Counted from the stretch's first letter, positions 32,527-41,204 are shown. The stretch: DNA of 64,000 nt from DATMRF01 sp035566435 (GCA_035566435.1 DATMRF010000083.1:1-64000), one strand, 5' to 3'. The notes: generated from the sequence alone by a model not told the origin. Program-made: numbers and translations.

Positions 32527-32748
32527 TCAACCTAAACCATAATCGGGCCGGTTTAGCGCGGAGCAAGCCGTGCAAACTATCTCCGTGCCAGGGGGTCCCA
32601 GCCTGCCAGCCACAGTGCGCATCCACGGCTTGCGTTTTGGCAGGTTCATGCAAACAAACAAGGGCAGATCGGTGAAGCACCGAACTTTTTGTTGGCACCA
32701 GGCACACCTTCTAATCCAATCCGTCCTAATAAAATCTAACAGATCCAC
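32527..32748 (-). CDS. Small CxxC...CxxC protein with GTG start (easily missed)
   Basis: A 73-residue protein. The start is a GTG at 32748 with a good GGAGGG ribosome-binding site seven bases upstream; the frame also continues upstream to 33000 without sign of coding. Cys pairs are C15/C18 (RRCAWCQQK) and C59/C62 (IVCTACSAL), which fit a metal-binding ribbon. The stop lies six bases before the start of the next ribbon gene, giving three tightly packed genes with the receiver. Function unknown. Confidence 0.55.
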   Translation of the reverse strand: MDLLDFIRTDWIRRCAWCQQKVRCFTDLPLFVCMNLPKRKPWMRTVAGRLGPPGTEIVCTACSALNRPDYGLG

Positions 32749-32761
32749 GAATGGCCCTCCA

Positions 32762-32779
32762 ATGGGGGAAATCCCCCAT
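32762..32779. promoter_or_regulatory. ATGGGGGA-AA-TCCCCCAT palindrome ahead of the ribbon-receiver operon
   Basis: A perfect 8-bp inverted repeat with a two-base centre lies just upstream of the ribosome-binding site of the 73-residue gene. In the DNA it could be an operator; in RNA it could form a hairpin near the start site. Confidence 0.45.
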
Positions 32780-32996
32780 GCCCATTGCCAGCCATTTAAG
32801 CCCTGGCGAGGCTTTCTCAGAATGGCGCCCGTGCGCGTGGCTCGGGAAAACGCCAACGGATGAGACGGCGATGCGGTGGCCGACCTGGCAGAAGGCTCCG
32901 TGCAACTGGCACCCGGGCGGGGGCTGGTCAAAGGCGGCAGGTAGGGGAGGTTGCGGCGGCCTGAAAAGGCCACGCGCAGCCGACGCTCGTGACTGC

Positions 32997-33851
32997 TCAC
33001 CGCTTCCAGGGTGATCGCACACCAGCCTTACCTGTGTGGCCCAGGGCAGCGGTCAGGTCCCGGATGAGAGCCAAACGCTCGTCTTCCTCGAGCTTGCGGC
33101 GGGTTATATCATGCGCCACGATCGAGGCGCCGATGGCTCGTCCGTTGGCCTCTCTAATCGGAGAAACAGCCAGGAAAACATGCACCGGTCTTCCGTCTTT
33201 GCGGAGCCACGTAGTGTCGCGGGATTCCACCGGCCCACCCGCTCCGATTTGTTGTAATATCTCTGAGAAGTCCTCCGGCAGGTAGGCCGGCACGAGCACG
33301 GCACCGGAGTGCCCGACCATCTCAGCGGCAGTGTAAACCAGCAGCCGTTCCGCAGCGGCATTCCAACTCACGACCGTTCCGTCCAGGGTCGTGCCGATGA
33401 TCGCATGGTCGCACGACTCGACCAGTGAAGCGACATAGGCGGCGGTGGCTTCGGCCTGCCTGCGGACCCGGCGTTCCTGGGCGGCGCGTAATTCCTGGCG
33501 CACCGCTGGCACCAGGCGGCCCAGTTGGTGCTTCATGACGTAGTTGTGTGCACCGGCCTTGACCATTTCAACTGCCAAATCCTCGCCCACAACTCCGGAA
33601 ACCATGATGAAGGGAATATCCAAATCCTTTTGCTGGTAAAGCGCCAAAGCGGCAGCGCCTCCAAACCCGGGTATATAATAGTCGCTGATAATCAGGTCCC
33701 ACGTCTGCGACTCCAAGGCGGCTTGCATTGCGGCGGCGCTTGCGACGCGTTCAGAGACCACCTCGAAGCCGCCGCCTGATAGTTCATGGACCATCAGGAA
33801 GGCGTCTTCCGGCGAATCCTCGACGATGAGAACTCGAAGCGAGTCGCGCAT
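32997..33851 (-). CDS. Response regulator: receiver plus PAS domain, no output domain
   Basis: A 284-residue protein. Receiver: acidic IVEDS near residue 10, phosphoacceptor Asp57 in LIISDYYIPG, Thr/Ser switch in IMVSGVVGED and Lys in YVMKHQLG. Residues about 120-150 are a linker; 150-260 are a PAS domain (ESCDHAIIGTTLDGTVVSWN, LRKDGRPVHVFLAVSPI, GASIVAHDITRRK). It ends LIRDLTAALGHTGKAG..., just where many relatives continue with a further C-terminal domain, so it may be truncated or a stand-alone sensor-receiver. The ATG at 33851 is used because a strong sigma-70 promoter sits 37 bases upstream. Confidence 0.88.
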   Translation of the reverse strand: MRDSLRVLIVEDSPEDAFLMVHELSGGGFEVVSERVASAAAMQAALESQTWDLIISDYYIPGFGGAAALALYQQKDLDIPFIMVSGVVGEDLAVEMVKAGAHNYVMKHQLGRLVPAVRQELRAAQERRVRRQAEATAAYVASLVESCDHAIIGTTLDGTVVSWNAAAERLLVYTAAEMVGHSGAVLVPAYLPEDFSEILQQIGAGGPVESRDTTWLRKDGRPVHVFLAVSPIREANGRAIGASIVAHDITRRKLEEDERLALIRDLTAALGHTGKAGVRSPWKR

Positions 33852-33887
33852 ATGAGCCTGTTTAGTCAGCCCTCCGCTAATACAGAC

Positions 33888-33916
33888 CTTATAGCGCACA
33901 TGAGCCAAACTGTCAA
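33888..33916 (-). promoter_or_regulatory. Sigma-70 promoter of the receiver-PAS gene
   Basis: On the minus strand TTGACA (33916-33911) and TATAAG (33893-33888) are exactly 17 bases apart. This is the best sigma-70-type match seen in the window, and it contrasts with the sigma-54-type elements of the neighbouring small genes. Confidence 0.75.
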
Positions 33917-34062
33917 AGGCGCCATGGACGGGCGCCGAGGCGGCTGTACCCTCTCGACGCCGGAGCCAAACCACCGCCGCCTCGTATCTCCGCATGGGGC
34001 GGCTCCGGTTCGATTAACAGCCACAGGCGGTCAAGATCAGCTTTTGATCCAGAGAACAGTCT

Positions 34063-36123
34063 TCATCGTATCGGCCCTGCCGCGGTTTCTAACGTCGCTC
34101 CTTTGGAGACACGTTTATAGCGGATTAGCGCGGATTGGCGGGGTTCATCGAGTTGAACCGCCAGGCCATCCTCCATCAGTTGCCGCCCGGACATTCGTGT
34201 CACCTCCGGTCGATCGCGGTTCTCGACGAGGTAAGTCTCCTTTCGCTGCAAGCCCCGCAACCTGAACCGCATTTGTGTCGTGGTGCATTTGGGGCGCCGA
34301 AAGGCTTGCACCATGCCTGCGTCCGCCTCCGGGCGGTGGAATTGCCACGCCAACCACTGGTCGTCGGCCAGGTTATACTCCGTCAGGGGATAGTAATCGC
34401 CATAAAAGTTAGGGCCTGCCCACCGCCAGTCTTCCCTGGCTCGGTGCCAGCTTTCCCAATCCGGCTTGCCCGGAACGAAGCCAATCCCCATCGCGGGACA
34501 GAGATGGCTCCGGAAGTCGTAGCTGTCATTGGCGAACTGGCCGGTGCCGTAATACGGGACCCAGAACGAAAGCCCATACGTGTGCCCTTGATTGCCAACC
34601 ACGATTCTCGGGTCGGTCGGGTTTTGCGGTTGCTGGTAATCGCTGCGCAAGAGGGGCACGGCACGTCTAAGCGTCTCGAGGTCGTTCCGGCGGCCACCCG
34701 AGGCGCAACTGTCGATCAGCATGTCCGGATGCCGGTGGCGCAATTCGTCCCAGTAAGCCAGATAACCCTGAACGTGAAGATTCTCCGCCATGCCTTGCCG
34801 GTCCGGGGCGTCCGCTCCACGCCAAAAGGCGAGGGGATCGATGTTGAAGTCCTGGCGATAAAGATCAATGCCTTCGCGGGTCAGAAACGTATCGATGTGG
34901 TCGGTCAGCCACTTTTTGGCTCCGGAATTGCCAAGATTCAGCAGTCTGGTGTCGCCGTTGCCCAGCAGCCACTCGGGATGGTGTTCGAAGAGCCACGTGC
35001 CTTTGACCACTCGCTCAGGCTCAAACCACAGAATGAGTTTCATGCGGTTGGAGTGGGCGTAATCGGCGACTGCTCGGATGTCTTTCGGAAAACGCTGCGG
35101 GTCCGGTTCCCAGGTGCCGACTTTGGGCCAGCCCTGATCGGTGGGATACCAGCCGGCATCCATCCACCAGTAATCCAGAGGGGCATTGTGCTGGACAAAT
35201 GAATCGATGCCTTCCTTCTCGGTCTGCTCGGATTGGTTCAAGCCCAAACAGACCGAGGTAAACGGCGCCGGGAGCTTTCCCCCGGGCCGAGGCAGGTTGT
35301 GAGCAATCATCCAGCGTCGCCAGATATTCTGGGAACGCCCCCATTCGCCTTGCCAGAACAGGAGCACGACCAGCGGTGTTCGAATCTCCTCGCCGGGCAG
35401 GAGTTTGAGGTGCGTCAGCTCCTGGCCGCCGATGATGTTCATGCCCAGGGCCTCGTCCCGAATGAAGCTGGCCGACCACTGGCCGGGCCACCCGAGCACC
35501 ACAATCATTCCGCCACCTTCGTGTTCGACATTGAAGTAGGGGAACCGGCCATTCGTCGGCCGGCCACCCTCGGGCGCGAACCTGGAGGTTGCGTTCGTCC
35601 CGAGCCTCGTCTGAAAGGGTTCGTAGCTCCCGGCGGAACAGTTGTCTCCGGCGTTGTAATGGAGGACAAACTCCCCGGTCGGTTTTCGTGTCAGCCTGAT
35701 ATCGAGGGCATGAATATCCGAAAGAATCGGTGTTTCCGTGGCGCCCGTGTTCCTAAAATACAATGCCCATTCAATGGTCGGGAAATCATCATACTCCACC
35801 GCTCGCCAGCGGATCTGCAACCCCGACTGCGGGTCCTGCCAGGCGAGCACATGCTCGACTCGATCTGCGTCGAGCCTGGTCGTCATGGCGGTTCTTTGCC
35901 ATCCGGGGAGCAGGGCCTCGGAGGACGCCCGGCCGTAAGTGAATGAGAAGGGCAACGGTCTGTGAACCGAGAGCAGGTTCTCCTCCGCCCAGCGATGCGT
36001 TTCTCTCAATTCTGCCCGGGTGACCGAAACCTGCCTGCCGGCACTCGCAGGCTCCGACGCAGCGAGCAAGCACGAATTGATCGCTGCGACCGAGACCAGG
36101 GTCAATATGCAGCGCAGATTCAT
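34063..36123 (-). CDS. Alpha-galactosidase, glycoside hydrolase family 36
   Basis: Removes terminal alpha-galactosyl residues from oligosaccharides such as those of galactomannan. A signal peptide (residues 1-22) indicates export. The N-terminal beta-supersandwich (about 30-285) is followed by the TIM barrel with LDYWWMDAGWY, LILWFEPERV, the nucleophile Asp425 in LYRQDFNID, DSCASGGRRNDL and the acid/base Asp495 in LLRSDYQQPQ. The C-terminal beta domain starts near 600. 686 residues from the ATG at 36123. Stand-alone; the gene is followed leftwards by the small-protein island and preceded by a GGGTTTCCCGAT-type palindrome. Confidence 0.93.
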   Translation of the reverse strand: MNLRCILTLVSVAAINSCLLAASEPASAGRQVSVTRAELRETHRWAEENLLSVHRPLPFSFTYGRASSEALLPGWQRTAMTTRLDADRVEHVLAWQDPQSGLQIRWRAVEYDDFPTIEWALYFRNTGATETPILSDIHALDIRLTRKPTGEFVLHYNAGDNCSAGSYEPFQTRLGTNATSRFAPEGGRPTNGRFPYFNVEHEGGGMIVVLGWPGQWSASFIRDEALGMNIIGGQELTHLKLLPGEEIRTPLVVLLFWQGEWGRSQNIWRRWMIAHNLPRPGGKLPAPFTSVCLGLNQSEQTEKEGIDSFVQHNAPLDYWWMDAGWYPTDQGWPKVGTWEPDPQRFPKDIRAVADYAHSNRMKLILWFEPERVVKGTWLFEHHPEWLLGNGDTRLLNLGNSGAKKWLTDHIDTFLTREGIDLYRQDFNIDPLAFWRGADAPDRQGMAENLHVQGYLAYWDELRHRHPDMLIDSCASGGRRNDLETLRRAVPLLRSDYQQPQNPTDPRIVVGNQGHTYGLSFWVPYYGTGQFANDSYDFRSHLCPAMGIGFVPGKPDWESWHRAREDWRWAGPNFYGDYYPLTEYNLADDQWLAWQFHRPEADAGMVQAFRRPKCTTTQMRFRLRGLQRKETYLVENRDRPEVTRMSGRQLMEDGLAVQLDEPRQSALIRYKRVSKGATLETAAGPIR

Positions 36124-36418
36124 ATGATCGGGCTGAAGCAATTGGCTGCACGAGGATTCCTGCTGCCCGGCTCAATGGCAAGCCGCTTCCAACTAAGCGC
36201 GGAATTTGGATCCTTGGAACCGGTCGTCAGCCCTGCCGCGCCCGAATCATAGCCCGAGCATCGCAGGTTGTCGCACAAACGCCGCAGTTCGGACGTCCGC
36301 TGACGTCGGGATCTCATTCTTCCGGCGTTGATCCAGCGCCTTCGGAACAACAGAACCGTAGACCTCCCGATGCTGTCTATCGGGAAACCCCTAACTCTCA
36401 GCCCCTTCACGCAACCGG
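36124..36418. other. Gap with CCCGAT...ATCGGG palindrome
   Basis: A 295-base gap between two leftward genes. CCCGAT (36366-36371) and ATCGGG (36379-36384) form a 6-7-6 inverted repeat adjoining GGGGTTTCCC on the minus strand, a possible operator. No gene is seen. Confidence 0.5.
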
Positions 36419-37828
36419 CTATTGCTTAAGCGTGTCGAACCATACTTTCGCGGCGGTCAAAGCCGGAATCACACAACCGGAATGGTCCGCGCCGGGCATG
36501 GGATCAATCAGTTGCACCTGCGCTGCGCCGCGTGCGACAAAATTGCTGTAGGCGACCTGGGAATTGGCAGGAAGCACGTCCTGATCGCCGCTGCAATGGT
36601 ATAACCGCATCGGCGCGACGGGCTTCCAGCGGTATAGGTCATTGTCGCGCAATGCCAGGTAGAGCGGGGAGCCGGGGTCGTTCGTCAAAGAGGAGAGCAC
36701 GGCGGGGACGAGGATGCTGGAGATGTTGCAAGCCGGCAGGTTGCTGTTGATCGTGGCGCCGCTCGTGTTGCCGTTGAAAAGCGGCGGGATCGTAGTGTCG
36801 TAGGGCGGCACGAGGAGGTCGGCCCAGCTCGGCGCCAGGGAATACACCGCTTGGTAAGCGGCCAGGACATAAGGGGCGTAGTACGGATTGGGCGGGCACC
36901 GCGGAGACAAAATGTCATTCAGTTCCACGCCCGACATGTCGTAAGGTCCGGCCATAGGCGCACTGGCGATAACGGTAAATTCGCTCGTGTAATATCTCTC
37001 CAGTTCCCGGTGCAAGGCCATCTCGGTGTGACCTCCCTGAGAGTAACCCGCCAGGAAAACCTGGCCGTTCAGGCCGATGCTGTTGCTGGCGCAATAGTTT
37101 CTGGCGGCCCGGAGCATATCCACGCTTGCGGTCGCTTCACTGCGCGCGTGGAGGTAAGGATGCAAGCCGGGGCTGGAGCCCAGGCCCAAAAGGTCCGCCA
37201 CCACGCTGGCGTACCCGGCAGAGGCAAAAACGACGCCGGCAAAGGCATCCAGCGACAGGGAGACCGAAGGGACATCGTTGGTTTGGGTAACCGTCCCATG
37301 GGAAAAGCTGAAGAGCGGCCAGCTCTTTCCGGTCTGCTGCGGCAAGTATAGCCCGCCGGACGCCGTTGTCCGCCCGCCCAGCGGATCGATGGTTTCATAA
37401 ACCACCCGATAGCAGTTCACTCCATATTGCGCCGTCAGGGGTATCTTGTTCAAATAAAAGAACAGGTTAAGGGTGGCCGCGCTGAAATTGGTCCAAAGGG
37501 TGGAGGATAGCAGGTTCCCACGGGTGGCGGGTTCGACGGCGACCACTCGGTAGAAGCGCATCAACTGCGTGGACGAGGCGGGGTCGTTCCATTGCGTTTG
37601 CGCTATGGGCCAAGGCTGCGCGCTGTCGAGCGTCAGCCAGATGCCGTTGGCCATCCGGTCCCGTCCCTGCAAGGTGTACGACTGCCCAGCGACCGAGTTG
37701 CTCCACTGCAGCAAAAATCCGTTCGTCGTCCGTAGGGAAGCGGTGAAACGTAAATCCTGCGCGCGGGTCACGTTGAGCAAGGCCAGAACAAAGCACGTCG
37801 AAGCCAACCTTGCGAGGGAGTTGTTCAT
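36419..37828 (-). CDS. Secreted alpha/beta-hydrolase (secretory lipase-like)
   Basis: A 469-residue exported protein. Signal peptide 1-23 is followed by a 75-residue domain (LRTTNGFLLQWSNSVAGQSYTL, ending MRFYRVVAVEP) of the fibronectin-like type common in Verrucomicrobia secretomes. The hydrolase has a GxSxG elbow GYSQGGHTEM with Ser263, a likely acid at Asp415 or Asp417 (CSGDQDVLP), and His449 (GADHSGC). The pattern SFSHGTVT, VFASAGYASVVADLLGLG, ARNYCASNSI resembles secretory lipases and chlorophyllase-like hydrolases. Probably cleaves an ester on a polymer or lipid; substrate undetermined. Confidence 0.85.
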   Translation of the reverse strand: MNNSLARLASTCFVLALLNVTRAQDLRFTASLRTTNGFLLQWSNSVAGQSYTLQGRDRMANGIWLTLDSAQPWPIAQTQWNDPASSTQLMRFYRVVAVEPATRGNLLSSTLWTNFSAATLNLFFYLNKIPLTAQYGVNCYRVVYETIDPLGGRTTASGGLYLPQQTGKSWPLFSFSHGTVTQTNDVPSVSLSLDAFAGVVFASAGYASVVADLLGLGSSPGLHPYLHARSEATASVDMLRAARNYCASNSIGLNGQVFLAGYSQGGHTEMALHRELERYYTSEFTVIASAPMAGPYDMSGVELNDILSPRCPPNPYYAPYVLAAYQAVYSLAPSWADLLVPPYDTTIPPLFNGNTSGATINSNLPACNISSILVPAVLSSLTNDPGSPLYLALRDNDLYRWKPVAPMRLYHCSGDQDVLPANSQVAYSNFVARGAAQVQLIDPMPGADHSGCVIPALTAAKVWFDTLKQ

Positions 37829-38703
37829 GGCGCCGAACCTCCGCGAGCACTGCGGGCAGCGCAAGTAAAATCGGAGGGAAGCTGGAAGCTGGCCGGGAGA
37901 AAACTCAACGGTGGCGCACTCCACCGCCGAGGATTGAACAGCACCCCGCCGCCAATCAGTTGATCACCACCATGCGTCCGCATCCCACCCGACACACCCG
38001 GCACGATTCGCACTTGCCCACTCCAAAACTCCCATGTGTGATTGCGAGCGCGGCATGGACTGGTCTTGATTTTGATGACCCAGGTACCGGTAATTTTCCC
38101 GCAGTTGCCGCGGGCAGCGTCTCGATCATACTTCCGAGCAATGCCCGAGAGAACCTGCCGGACCTCAACCCGGTGGAAGTAGAAGCCACCGCGGCCGCTA
38201 CTCCCTCGCCCACACCCCCGCCCGCACCCGCACCAGTAGAACGTCAACCCGTGGCCGAAATGAAACCAGCGCCAGCGCTACGGGCTCGCGGTCCTAAGGC
38301 AGACCCATCGAGCCCGCATTACACGCCAGCGTGTTTTCGCCACCCGCACAATCCGCTGAACGCCCCGACGCTTTGACCGATGGTTTTCCACCCGGGGCGC
38401 TTGGGCTTCAAACCGGCTGGCCGGGCACATCGACGATGTGACCTCGCTTGCTGGCGGCACGCTCTAACTGAGGACTCAGACCGCAAGCAGGCTGCCGGGT
38501 TCGGACTGAAATACGAAGTTTCTCAACTCTGGCGCGCGACCGCTACCTGCGCTCAACGGTACCAGGGCGATTGAACGCATGCGTTGCATGGTGCTTAGTT
38601 TTGGAGGACTCGTCAAGCTTCAAGATTGAGTCGGCCCCTGCCTCGAATCGGCAGCCTCCTGCACCTGGGTGCGCGCAGTTCTTACGGAGACAGGGCGGAG
38701 TGG
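37829..38703. other. 875-base gap without a firm gene
   Basis: The longest unassigned stretch. A plus-strand frame from an ATG at 37972 to 38376 has a protein-like middle (GLDFDDPGTGNFPAVAAGS, ...NLPDLNPVEVEATAAA, PTPPPAPAPVERQ) but no ribosome-binding site and no recognised family, so I leave it unannotated. The right part (38380-38700) has no usable frame. No RNA structure stands out. Confidence 0.4.
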
Positions 38704-39309
38704 CTAAACTCGGTCGAAAGCTGTTTTCATGTGCTGGTAAAACGCCGCACGATTCTCTTTCACGCACTGGACTGATTCGGGGTAGTTCGACAGGTCGGCT
38801 TGCGTTCCACTGAATTTATATTGCTCCACAGTGACGACGATTGATTGACACAGTTGTCCCGCGGCTTGTTCGCACTGATTCTCTCCCATTAACATAAGCT
38901 GCGATTGAGCGGCCACGGTGTTACTTAAGGTTTTATCCAGTTCCCTTTGAAGCGCGAGAACTTCCTCTACAGTTTTGACGAATAACGGATGATTCTGCCA
39001 ATCAGACCCGCTCCGTTCCTTGGCGATTTTAGCAGCTGCCGAAAGGCCGTGGAGGTATCTCCCGAAGTCAAAAAACGTTTGGTAAAACTCTTCATAAGTT
39101 TTGGCGGTATCGGCGAGCATCTTTGAACGTCGTTCAAACTGCAACTTTTGGATGGCGCTCCGACTGCCGTGTCTGGCGACAATCCACGCAAAAACCCCGG
39201 CGATAGCTCCGCCGAGACCGATTTTGATTGTATCATCTACGACCTGAACCCAGGTGAGGTCAGCATTTGTCGCCACGACTTGGATTCTGCGTCCATCCAC
39301 CCGAATCAC
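38704..39309 (-). CDS. Hypothetical membrane-anchored protein with helical cytoplasmic domain
   Basis: A 201-residue protein starting at a GTG (39309) with one hydrophobic helix at about 29-44 (IGLGGAIAGVFAWIVA) and then a long helical domain (KLQFERRSKMLADTAKTYEEFYQ, VEEVLALQRELDKTLSNTVAAQSQ). Probably a single-pass protein with a cytoplasmic helical bundle. I do not recognise the family. It stands alone on its strand in a run of small genes of unknown function that looks like accessory DNA. Confidence 0.5.
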   Translation of the reverse strand: MIRVDGRRIQVVATNADLTWVQVVDDTIKIGLGGAIAGVFAWIVARHGSRSAIQKLQFERRSKMLADTAKTYEEFYQTFFDFGRYLHGLSAAAKIAKERSGSDWQNHPLFVKTVEEVLALQRELDKTLSNTVAAQSQLMLMGENQCEQAAGQLCQSIVVTVEQYKFSGTQADLSNYPESVQCVKENRAAFYQHMKTAFDRV

Positions 39310-39495
39310 AAGCTCGATTTCGCCCCTCCCCTCGTTCGCCCGTCAGGTTGAGCGGGGTTGCCGGGACGGGAGAGGTCTGGAGAGGCCGTTCGCCCGCGCA
39401 GAAGCCCCTGCGGTTAAACTTATGCGGTTAAACTTATGGCACACGGCATGAGGAGGGTTTAACATACGAACCGTTCGTTGAATAATTGTTCGCCT

Positions 39496-39906
39496 ATGAG
39501 CGCACTCTCAGCAGCACAATCTGAGTGGGAGTCGGCCACAACGCCTTATCCACTTCCATGCAAACTGTCCTACGGCGAGGTAATCGAGGAACCCTTTCGA
39601 AAATACGGCGATGCGATTGCCCTGCTTGACTGGAGTGACTGGTGTGTCATCTCGAAAATCGAAACACTCCGACCCAGAGCTGGCGCAACAACTCGGTTGC
39701 TATCGTTTCTCAAGGACCTCGCGACCAAGCACGACATCCGCATATATGGCAATCCGGTCGTATACGAGCCCACGTGCCCGCAAGCGGCAGTGTCGCCCCT
39801 CTCACAGGAAGAATTGAACGCCTGGTATATGAACAATGGGTTCGTCGTCGGCCGGAGCAGCCAGGGTGTGCCGTATTTGTGGTTCCCAGACGTTCCAGAG
39901 GTTTAA
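39496..39906 (+). CDS. Small protein with GNAT-like C-terminus
   Basis: A 136-residue protein. The segment TTRLLSFLKDLATKHDIRIYG, followed by LSQEELNAWYMNNGFVVG, has the alpha-helix/strand and (W/F)Y-xxxGF pattern of the C-terminal part of GNAT acetyltransferases, where acetyl-CoA is bound between them. The typical Q/RxxGxG/A pyrophosphate loop is weak here (RPRAGATTRLL), so activity is uncertain. Similar short proteins are common in phage and accessory DNA. Confidence 0.45.
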   Translation: MSALSAAQSEWESATTPYPLPCKLSYGEVIEEPFRKYGDAIALLDWSDWCVISKIETLRPRAGATTRLLSFLKDLATKHDIRIYGNPVVYEPTCPQAAVSPLSQEELNAWYMNNGFVVGRSSQGVPYLWFPDVPEV

Positions 39907-39921
39907 AGGCTCGCCAAGCTT

Positions 39922-40350
39922 ATGGCCGCACAGCCCACATTGCTCGCCGCCGGATTGGCGGCATGCTTTCTGCATTGCCTGATTCGGACACTCCGCTGGT
40001 ACCGTGTCTCTGACGTTTGCGCGATTGGCGTGTACTCCGTCGTCTTTCCCGAGCTCCCGGACCCTAGCGACCCTAGTTGCGTTCAAATGGTCCACGACGT
40101 GGCCCGGACTTACGAACGCGAATTGCGCTGGCACACAGGCTCCGTGGCCCGACTATTTCCTACGCTCCATTTTCGGCTGCAATGGTTAACGATGCTCGTG
40201 GCCTTTCCACTGATATGGTTCTCCCGTGCGAGCCCTTGGCTCATGCTGACCCCTGTAGGCACGTGTGCGGCAAGTTGGGCATATTTTCGCGCTCGGGGCT
40301 GGCGCTGGCTTCAGGCTGGGTGCGCCCGCTACCGTATGAGAAAAGTCTGA
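39922..40350 (+). CDS. Small membrane protein, unknown function
   Basis: A 142-residue protein with an N-terminal hydrophobic helix (TLLAAGLAACFLHCLI), a soluble loop of about 60 residues and two more helices near 88-118 (WLTMLVAFPLIWFS, MLTPVGTCAASWAYF). Basic C-terminus (RYRMRKV). Sixteen bases after the GNAT-like gene, so probably co-transcribed. Confidence 0.45.
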   Translation: MAAQPTLLAAGLAACFLHCLIRTLRWYRVSDVCAIGVYSVVFPELPDPSDPSCVQMVHDVARTYERELRWHTGSVARLFPTLHFRLQWLTMLVAFPLIWFSRASPWLMLTPVGTCAASWAYFRARGWRWLQAGCARYRMRKV

Positions 40351-40380
40351 GATGCGCGTTTTAAGCCCCTCCCCACGTTC

Positions 40381-40480
40381 GCGACATCGTTTGAGGCGCG
40401 TTGGAAGGACGGGAATGGGAGGAGAGGACTGCGGGCCGCATTGGACCGCGGAATCGAGCCGAACCCGGTTGACAAAGTAT
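40381..40480. repeat. Intergenic direct repeat, left copy
   Basis: GCGACATCGTTTGAGGCGCG followed by TTGGAAGGAC (40381-40410) recurs at 41101-41130 with three mismatches. In each copy an AGGTTGACAAAG or CGGTTGACAAAG segment follows about 60 bases later. The two copies lie 720 bases apart, in the same orientation, on either side of the gene at 40571-41086. Confidence 0.8.
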
Positions 40481-40570
40481 CGAGGCCCGCGATGGGAAAA
40501 AACGGTCGATTTTGTAATTGTCGCCAGACACGATTTACGCGACCGTCAGGGTCAACGGACAATCAGTCAC

Positions 40571-41086
40571 ATGAGCGAGAATCACGAAGGCTCGGGCCAG
40601 AAACCGCCAGCCGAGAAACTAGCACCAAGTTCCGACGGACTGTGGAATCAACTCCAAAACACCGTAACGCTGACGGCAAAGCAAGATCAGATCGTCTGGG
40701 CCATCTTCGGTGTTTTTTGCGCTGCTGAGGCCGTCTTGCTCGCGGCTTTGTTTCAGAGCGGAAGCCTTCCCACGGGATTTGTTGGTCCTATTTTGTCCAG
40801 TGCAGGTGTCGGGGTTTCTGTGGTCTGGCAGAGAATTCAGGAACGAGCGATAGCGTGGCTGGAGTTCTATGAGGGAGTCCTGATTGCACTCCAAAACCAT
40901 TTGGGCATCCCAGCCCCATTTAAGCTGACGGTCCCAAGGGACCAGCCCGAGAAGGTTAAAGGAGCGGGGGTCCGCCTTCTTATGGCCCAATGCCCTCGTA
41001 AATCCTGCCGAATTTGGCTTGCCGTGGCGATTATCTGGTGGGGGTGGGAAATATACCAAAAGCTAAGTCCACCAGCGGGAAAATAA
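40571..41086 (+). CDS. Small membrane protein flanked by direct repeats
   Basis: A 171-residue protein. After a polar head (SENHEGSGQKPPAEKLAP) come a hydrophobic helix pair at about 42-85 (IVWAIFGVFCAAEAVLLAALF, GFVGPILSSAGVGVSVVW), a polar region and a last hydrophobic helix near the C-terminus (IWLAVAIIWWGWEIY). Probably three transmembrane helices. I do not recognise the family. The flanking direct repeats suggest that it could have been inserted or duplicated as a unit. Confidence 0.5.
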   Translation: MSENHEGSGQKPPAEKLAPSSDGLWNQLQNTVTLTAKQDQIVWAIFGVFCAAEAVLLAALFQSGSLPTGFVGPILSSAGVGVSVVWQRIQERAIAWLEFYEGVLIALQNHLGIPAPFKLTVPRDQPEKVKGAGVRLLMAQCPRKSCRIWLAVAIIWWGWEIYQKLSPPAGK

Positions 41087-41100
41087 CCTCGCGCATCGCT

Positions 41101-41204
41101 GCCACATCGTTTGTGGCGCGTTGGAAGGACGCGGGGAAGCCTAGGAGGGCGTCCGGGGCGTTCAAGGAGTCTTGGCCGGGACCCGGGGAGGTTGACAAAG
41201 GTAG
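41101..41204. repeat. Intergenic direct repeat, right copy
   Basis: GCCACATCGTTTGTGGCGCG followed by TTGGAAGGAC (41101-41130) and, 60 bases on, GGTTGACAAAGGTAGACAAA. It is partner of the element at 40381-40480. Confidence 0.8.

Noticed and set aside
32779..32794. A fourth sigma-54-like element before the 73-residue ribbon gene (minus strand TGGCTGGCAATGGGCA)
   Set aside because: GG-N10-GC spacing is right, but TTGC is replaced by GGGC and the distance to the start is about 32 bases. Too weak to count with the other three.
37972..38376. Plus-strand Pro-rich frame in the 37.8-38.7 kb gap
   Set aside because: There is no ribosome-binding site, no homology and a repeat-like proline tract; kept only as an uncertain note in the gap entry.
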